A DNA stretch of 64,000 bases from an uncultured Clostridium sp. (GTDB taxonomy: Bacteria > Bacillota > Clostridia > Lachnospirales > Lachnospiraceae): positions 1 to 64,000 of the forward strand of contig URNT01000015.1 in assembly GCA_900549235.1 (NCBI GenBank), read 5' to 3'. Within the stretch, counting starts at the first letter, position 1. Every line of letters begins with the position of its first letter. The translations under genes and the position numbers were made by a program. Of this stretch, positions 60,176-64,000 are shown piece by piece. The notes under the pieces are model-generated. The model had not been told where the DNA came from and ran no database searches. It saw nothing but the letters and a program-made list of their open reading frames with translations.

Positions 60176-60288
60176 AGGTTACGGATCAGCTATGGAATAT
60201 CATTCCCTCTGTGACAATGGCCTGAGGCTTTTATAGATGAGACATAACCTGCGATCCCTTAAGGATGGCAGGCTGTGTCTTATTTTTT
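60176..60288 (+). ncRNA. attenuator-type leader RNA of phosphate symporter gene
   Basis: Terminator arm AGACATAACCTGC (60240-60252) pairs with GCAGGCTGTGTCT (60268-60280; 13 bp with one mismatch and one G-U), topped by ATCC/GGAT, then TATTTTTT. The upstream AGGTTA (60176-60181) is complementary to TAACCT (60245-60250) inside that arm, so closing a 62-nt loop element would prevent the terminator. No known riboswitch class is recognised. Confidence 0.65.
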
Positions 60289-60369
60289 GCCCATGCTGCG
60301 GAAACAGGACTCATATCCATATGCGGATAATAGCGAGCCTCCTTCTGTGAGACAAAAGGAGAAAAAGAA

Positions 60370-62019
60370 ATGGGAGTTGAATTGCTTTTAGGCCTCTTGG
60401 GAGGTCTTGCCCTGTTCCTCTACGGTATGCAGATGATGAGCACCAACCTGGAGGCAGTAGCAGGGAATCGTATGAAGCAGATTTTGGAGCGCCTTACGGC
60501 CAACCGCTTTCTGGGCGTACTGGTAGGCGCGGGTATTACCGCTCTGATCCAGTCCTCATCGGCCACTACTGTTATGACGGTAGGCTTTGTAAATTCAGGG
60601 CTGATGAGCCTTAAGCAGGCAGTATGGATCATTATGGGCGCCAATGTGGGAACCACCATCACAGGACAGCTGATCGCTCTTGATGTGGGAGCCCTGGCTC
60701 CGCTGATCGCCTTTGTAGGCGTGGCACTGCTGGTATTTGTGAAAAATAAAAAAGTACAGCATATAGGAGGCATCGTAGCCGGTATCGGTGTTTTGTTTAT
60801 TGGTATGGGCATGATGAGTGACGCCATGGTGCCCTTAAGGGATTCACAGACTTTTGTGGATATGGTGACCAAGTTCAGCAATCCTCTGCTGGGGATTCTG
60901 GTGGGTGCTGTATTTACTGCTATCATCCAGTCCTCCTCTGCGTCTGTGGGTATCCTTCAGGCACTGGCCATGAGCGGCGTTATTGACCTTCACAGCGCGG
61001 TATTCGTATTATTCGGACAGAATATCGGGACCTGTATCACCGCTTTGTTAGCTTCTATCGGCACCACACGGAACGCCAAGCGTACTACAGTGATTCATTT
61101 GATGTTCAACATCATCGGTACTGTTATTTTTGTAACCCTGTGTATCCTGACTCCGTTTACAGACTGGATGATTGCTCTTGCGCCCGGCAATCCGGTGGCT
61201 CAGATCGCCAACGTGCATACCATCTTTAACCTGAGCACCACTATTATCCTGCTTCCTTTTGGCAGCATGCTTGAGAAGCTGGCGATTTGTATCCTTCCGG
61301 ATAAGGATGTGGTGGTGAAGGATGCAGACAGATGGTTTGAGGATCTGATGGCTTCCAAGCATCACCTGGGTGTATCCACCATAGCCATTAACCAGATTCA
61401 TGATGAGATCAAGACTATGTTGGAGGCGGCAGCCAGGAATGTATCGGACAGTTTTAAGGCGGTAGAGAGCGGACTGGACGAGGAGAACCTGCAGGCAATT
61501 TCCGACCGGGAGGAGGAGATCGACCTCAGCAATATGCGTCTGTCCCAGAAGATCTCCAAGATCCTGGTACTGGATCAGACTCCCAGGGACATTGACACAC
61601 TGAATCGTATGTATACAATCCTGGGAAATATCGAGCGGATCGGCGACCATGCCATGAACCTGGCTGAGTATGCGGAAACCATCGAACAGAAGGGATTGAA
61701 TTTCTCTGACTTTGCCCGCAAGGAGCTTCTGGTAATGGAAGAATCCTGCGCAGAAGGAATGGCCCAGCTGTTAAAAGCTGCTGTGGGAGATCCTGAGTTC
61801 AAGCTTGCTTCCGTAGCAGAGGCAGAGCAGAAGATCGATGACATCACAAGAACCTTCCGCCAGAACCAGATCGACCGCATGAGAGCAGGAAACTGCAACG
61901 TAGAGTGCTCGATCCTGTATTCGGAGATGCTGACCGATTACGAGAGAATCGGAGATCATATGCTGAATATTGCGGAGGCGTATGCTGCGATTGAGTGGTC
62001 TGGGGAAGGGACTGTATAA
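60370..62019 (+). CDS. Na+/phosphate cotransporter with PhoU domain
   Basis: 549 residues: an NptA/YjbB-type Na/Pi symporter with two inverted repeats, each with QSSSATT / QSSSASVG motifs (ALIQSSSATTVMTVGFVNSG near residue 61; AIIQSSSASVGILQ near 187) and about nine helices through residue 315, then a cytosolic PhoU-like helical domain (about 340-545, with IERIGDHAMNLAEYAE and YERIGDHMLNIAEAY). The PhoU part probably links transport to phosphate status. AAAGGAG precedes the ATG. Controlled by the Pho box and leader upstream. Confidence 0.95.
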   Translation: MGVELLLGLLGGLALFLYGMQMMSTNLEAVAGNRMKQILERLTANRFLGVLVGAGITALIQSSSATTVMTVGFVNSGLMSLKQAVWIIMGANVGTTITGQLIALDVGALAPLIAFVGVALLVFVKNKKVQHIGGIVAGIGVLFIGMGMMSDAMVPLRDSQTFVDMVTKFSNPLLGILVGAVFTAIIQSSSASVGILQALAMSGVIDLHSAVFVLFGQNIGTCITALLASIGTTRNAKRTTVIHLMFNIIGTVIFVTLCILTPFTDWMIALAPGNPVAQIANVHTIFNLSTTIILLPFGSMLEKLAICILPDKDVVVKDADRWFEDLMASKHHLGVSTIAINQIHDEIKTMLEAAARNVSDSFKAVESGLDEENLQAISDREEEIDLSNMRLSQKISKILVLDQTPRDIDTLNRMYTILGNIERIGDHAMNLAEYAETIEQKGLNFSDFARKELLVMEESCAEGMAQLLKAAVGDPEFKLASVAEAEQKIDDITRTFRQNQIDRMRAGNCNVECSILYSEMLTDYERIGDHMLNIAEAYAAIEWSGEGTV

Positions 62020-62038
62020 AGAAAGAGTTATAGTGAAT

Positions 62039-62080
62039 AGGCAGGAAGTTTTTGATAAAGGAGACTTTCCTGCCTGTTTT
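62039..62080 (+). terminator. terminator after phosphate symporter gene
   Basis: AGGCAGGAAGT (62039-62049) pairs with ACTTTCCTGCCT with a single bulged T, then GTTTT. Confidence 0.8.
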
Positions 62081-62082
62081 GC

Positions 62083-62111
62083 TTGACACAGGTAACTCGG
62101 TTTACTATGAT
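62083..62111 (+). promoter_or_regulatory. promoter of amidohydrolase gene
   Basis: TTGACA (62083-62088), 17-bp spacer, TATGAT (62106-62111): a near-consensus sigma-A promoter 48 bp before the ATG at 62159. Confidence 0.85.
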
Positions 62112-62158
62112 ACAAAGAAAGGCATATTTTTAGACAATCGTCCAGAAGGAGGGACAAA

Positions 62159-63472
62159 ATGGCGATGATTCACGAAACACTAAATGAAGTACTGCCTGCT
62201 ATGATTGAGCTTAGCGAAGATATTTACCGCCATCCGGAGTTAGGCTTTAAGGAGTTCAGAAGCCGGAGCAAGGTAGTGGAGATTCTTGAACAGGCAGGGA
62301 TCCCTTATGAGGACGCGGCCTATACCGGGCTTACCGCTTGTCTTGACTCAGGAAAGCCAGGGCCAAATATCGGTCTGATCGCAGAATTTGACGCGGTGCC
62401 TACGTTAGGGCATCCCTGCGCCAATGAAGGGGACTATGCGGCCCATACCTGCGGCCACTATGCTCAGCTGGGAGTGATGCTTAGCTTATTTTTAGCCATT
62501 AAGAAATCGGATATACTGAAAGAGCTTTGCGGGAAGGTAACACTGCTCATAACGCCAGGTGAGGAATTCTGTGACATGGATTACAGAAAGGAGCTTATCC
62601 GGCAGGGGAAATTAAGCTATCCTTCTGGAAAGCAGGAGATGATTGCAGCAGGAGTGTTTGACACCATTGATATTATGCTTTCCTGCCATGCCATGGGCCT
62701 TGACATGACAAAGTATCATGCGGAAATCGGGGCCAGTCTCAATGGATTTATCCAAAAACGGGCTGTTTTTTATGGAAAAGCCGCTCATGCCGGAGCGAAT
62801 CCTGAGGGCGGTATCAATGCTCTTAATGCAGCCAATCTTGCCATGACCGGGATCAATTTTCTTCGTGAGACCTTCCGGGCGGAGGATGCGGTAAGGGTAC
62901 ACTTTGTAATGCAGGAGGGAGGACAGACAGTGAACACAGTTCCCTCCAGAACCCAGTTAGAGATGTATATAAGAGCCAGGTCTACAGATGCTATTTTTGA
63001 GACGAATGATAAGGTGAACCGGGCTCTCAGGGGCGGGGCCTTAGCGATTAACTGCGGCCTGGAAATCCAGGATATGCCGGGATATTTTCCTCTGCATCAG
63101 GATAAAAATCTAACAGAGCTTGTAAAGAAGCACATTTTAGATTACATGGAGCCGTCTATGGTGGCTCAGGGTACTCATGGGTTTGCTTCCGGAGATATGG
63201 GAGATATTTCCATGATGTGGCCTACGGTAGAAATTGGAACAGCCGGTTTTGAAGGAACGATCCATGGGAAGGATTTTAAAACAGTGGACCCGGAGCAGGC
63301 ATACTGCGTACCAGCCCACTATTTTGCAGATACAGTAATAGAGCTACTGTCTGAAGGCGGGGCGGAGGCCTGGAAGATCAAGGAGGCTTTTGTGTCGGTT
63401 ATGGATAAAAAGAGCTATCTGGAAACACTGGATGGCTTAAATAAATCAACCACATATGAAAAGGAGAATTGA
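62159..63472 (+). CDS. M20-family amidohydrolase (peptidase/aminoacylase)
   Basis: 437 residues of the M20D-like group (AbgB/aminoacylase relatives): IYRHPELGFKEFRS near residue 21, metal segments LIAEFDAVP and AAHTCGHYAQLG (the usual CGHD is CGHY here), TPGEEFCD as the catalytic Glu region, HAMG, and a dimerisation domain starting near residue 195. Hydrolyses N-acyl amino acids or p-aminobenzoyl-glutamate-type amides; substrate unknown. Followed 5 bp later by a BMP-type binding protein, suggesting uptake of a related compound. Confidence 0.9.
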   Translation: MAMIHETLNEVLPAMIELSEDIYRHPELGFKEFRSRSKVVEILEQAGIPYEDAAYTGLTACLDSGKPGPNIGLIAEFDAVPTLGHPCANEGDYAAHTCGHYAQLGVMLSLFLAIKKSDILKELCGKVTLLITPGEEFCDMDYRKELIRQGKLSYPSGKQEMIAAGVFDTIDIMLSCHAMGLDMTKYHAEIGASLNGFIQKRAVFYGKAAHAGANPEGGINALNAANLAMTGINFLRETFRAEDAVRVHFVMQEGGQTVNTVPSRTQLEMYIRARSTDAIFETNDKVNRALRGGALAINCGLEIQDMPGYFPLHQDKNLTELVKKHILDYMEPSMVAQGTHGFASGDMGDISMMWPTVEIGTAGFEGTIHGKDFKTVDPEQAYCVPAHYFADTVIELLSEGGAEAWKIKEAFVSVMDKKSYLETLDGLNKSTTYEKEN

Positions 63473-63476
63473 TTTT

Positions 63477-64000
63477 ATGAGAAAAAAATTTTTATGCAGT
63501 GCAGCAGTTGCAGCCATGGCGGCATCCGTACTTTTCGGATGTGCAGACAGCGGGAATGGGGGAACATCCACAGATAAGGCAACAGAGAAAGTGGCAGAGG
63601 GAGCAGATGAGAATGAGGCGGCTTCAGGGGAGAAGGTAAAGGTTTCCCTTCTGGTTACCGGTTCTTTTGGAGATAAGGCCTTTAACGATTCCGCTCAGGC
63701 TGGTATGGAGCGCCTGACGGCTGAAATGGGAGATCAGGTTGAGGTAGAGATGATCGAGATGGGCAATGATAAGACTAAGTTTGAGGGCTCACTTCTGGAT
63801 GCGTCCGAGTCAGATGCGGATATTATCATTACAGGTCTTTGGGATATGAAGGAGATTACAGAAAATGTAGCTCAGGATTTCCCGGAAAAGAAGTATATTA
63901 TCTTTGATACAGATGTGGATTATAACGCAGGCGATCTGAGCAATGTATACTCGATGAGTTATAAGCAGAATGAGGGAGCATTTTTAGCAGGCGTACTGGC
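63477..64000 (+). CDS. BMP-family ABC substrate-binding lipoprotein, 3' end cut
   Basis: ATG 63477, AAAAGGAG 9 nt upstream; 174 residues visible. Signal peptide with lipobox VLFGC, Asp/Glu/Thr-rich linker, then KVSLLVTGSFGDKAFNDSAQ, the PnrA/Med/BMP fold start, IIITGLWDMKEITENVAQDFPEKKYIIFDTDVD and NVYSMSYKQNEGAFLAGVLA. Such proteins bind nucleosides or purines for BmpA-NupABC-type importers. The rest of the operon lies beyond the window. It is probably co-transcribed with the amidohydrolase. Confidence 0.92.
   Translation, partial: MRKKFLCSAAVAAMAASVLFGCADSGNGGTSTDKATEKVAEGADENEAASGEKVKVSLLVTGSFGDKAFNDSAQAGMERLTAEMGDQVEVEMIEMGNDKTKFEGSLLDASESDADIIITGLWDMKEITENVAQDFPEKKYIIFDTDVDYNAGDLSNVYSMSYKQNEGAFLAGVL

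Noticed and set aside
62453..62464. Inactivating mutation in the M20 amidohydrolase (CGHY instead of CGHD)
   Set aside because: Some M20D relatives vary at this position and the other metal and catalytic segments are intact, so it is kept as a functional gene with a note.

Overview
The window looks like the chromosome of a gut-type Lachnospiraceae (Clostridium cluster XIVa, Firmicutes). This is inferred from strong AAAGGAG/AGGAGG ribosome binding sites, sigma-A promoters with 17-bp spacers, Lachnospiraceae-like lipoproteins and choline-binding-type repeats, mid-range GC in the core genes and small tight operons. No rRNA, tRNA, CRISPR array, transposase or integrase was found.

Layout: 1-5.6 kb holds a truncated iron-dependent alcohol dehydrogenase, the hflK-hflC pair, a LysR and an Lrp regulator, and an ApbE flavin transferase. 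5.6-10.8 kb holds GtrA and YfhO membrane proteins (envelope glycosylation type), argH and a Crp/Fnr regulator. 10.8-15.2 kb is a four-gene GldA/F/G-type ABC operon on the minus strand. 15.4-19.9 kb holds transketolase, an RNA methyltransferase and a Lon-like AAA+ ATPase without a protease domain. 20.1-23.9 kb is a siderophore ABC importer behind a promoter containing a perfect dyad. 24.1-29.4 kb is an AT-richer carbohydrate ABC importer with a LacI regulator and a nucleoside-hydrolase-like enzyme.

29.8-36.35 kb is the most unusual part. An old-yellow-enzyme gene faces an HxlR regulator that has lost its DNA-binding middle. Next comes an AT-rich island with an Xre regulator, a YARHG lipoprotein, a cell-wall-binding protein and an unrecognised 881-residue lipoprotein. 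The island is bounded by a 115-bp direct repeat that copies the 3' end of argG and its terminator. 36.3-42.6 kb holds arginine biosynthesis: argG facing argC-(GNAT)-argJ-argB-argD.

42.8-49.9 kb holds a GNAT gene behind an attenuator-like leader, a MacAB-type ABC export operon, and a guanine-class riboswitch in front of guanine deaminase and an AzgA purine permease. The riboswitch folding suggests activation by ligand. 50-57.8 kb holds an RlmI-type methyltransferase, then a putative export locus (cell-wall-binding protein, MMPL transporter, long helical secreted protein) framed by two TetR regulators. 57.9-64 kb holds a second alcohol dehydrogenase, a discoidin-like protein, a Na/phosphate symporter behind a triple Pho box and a long attenuator leader, an M20 amidohydrolase, and the start of a BMP-family lipoprotein.

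Themes: nutrient import under transcription-level and RNA-level control (iron, phosphate, purines, sugar/nucleoside), arginine synthesis, and surface proteins. All calls are from reading the sequence; no searches were run.
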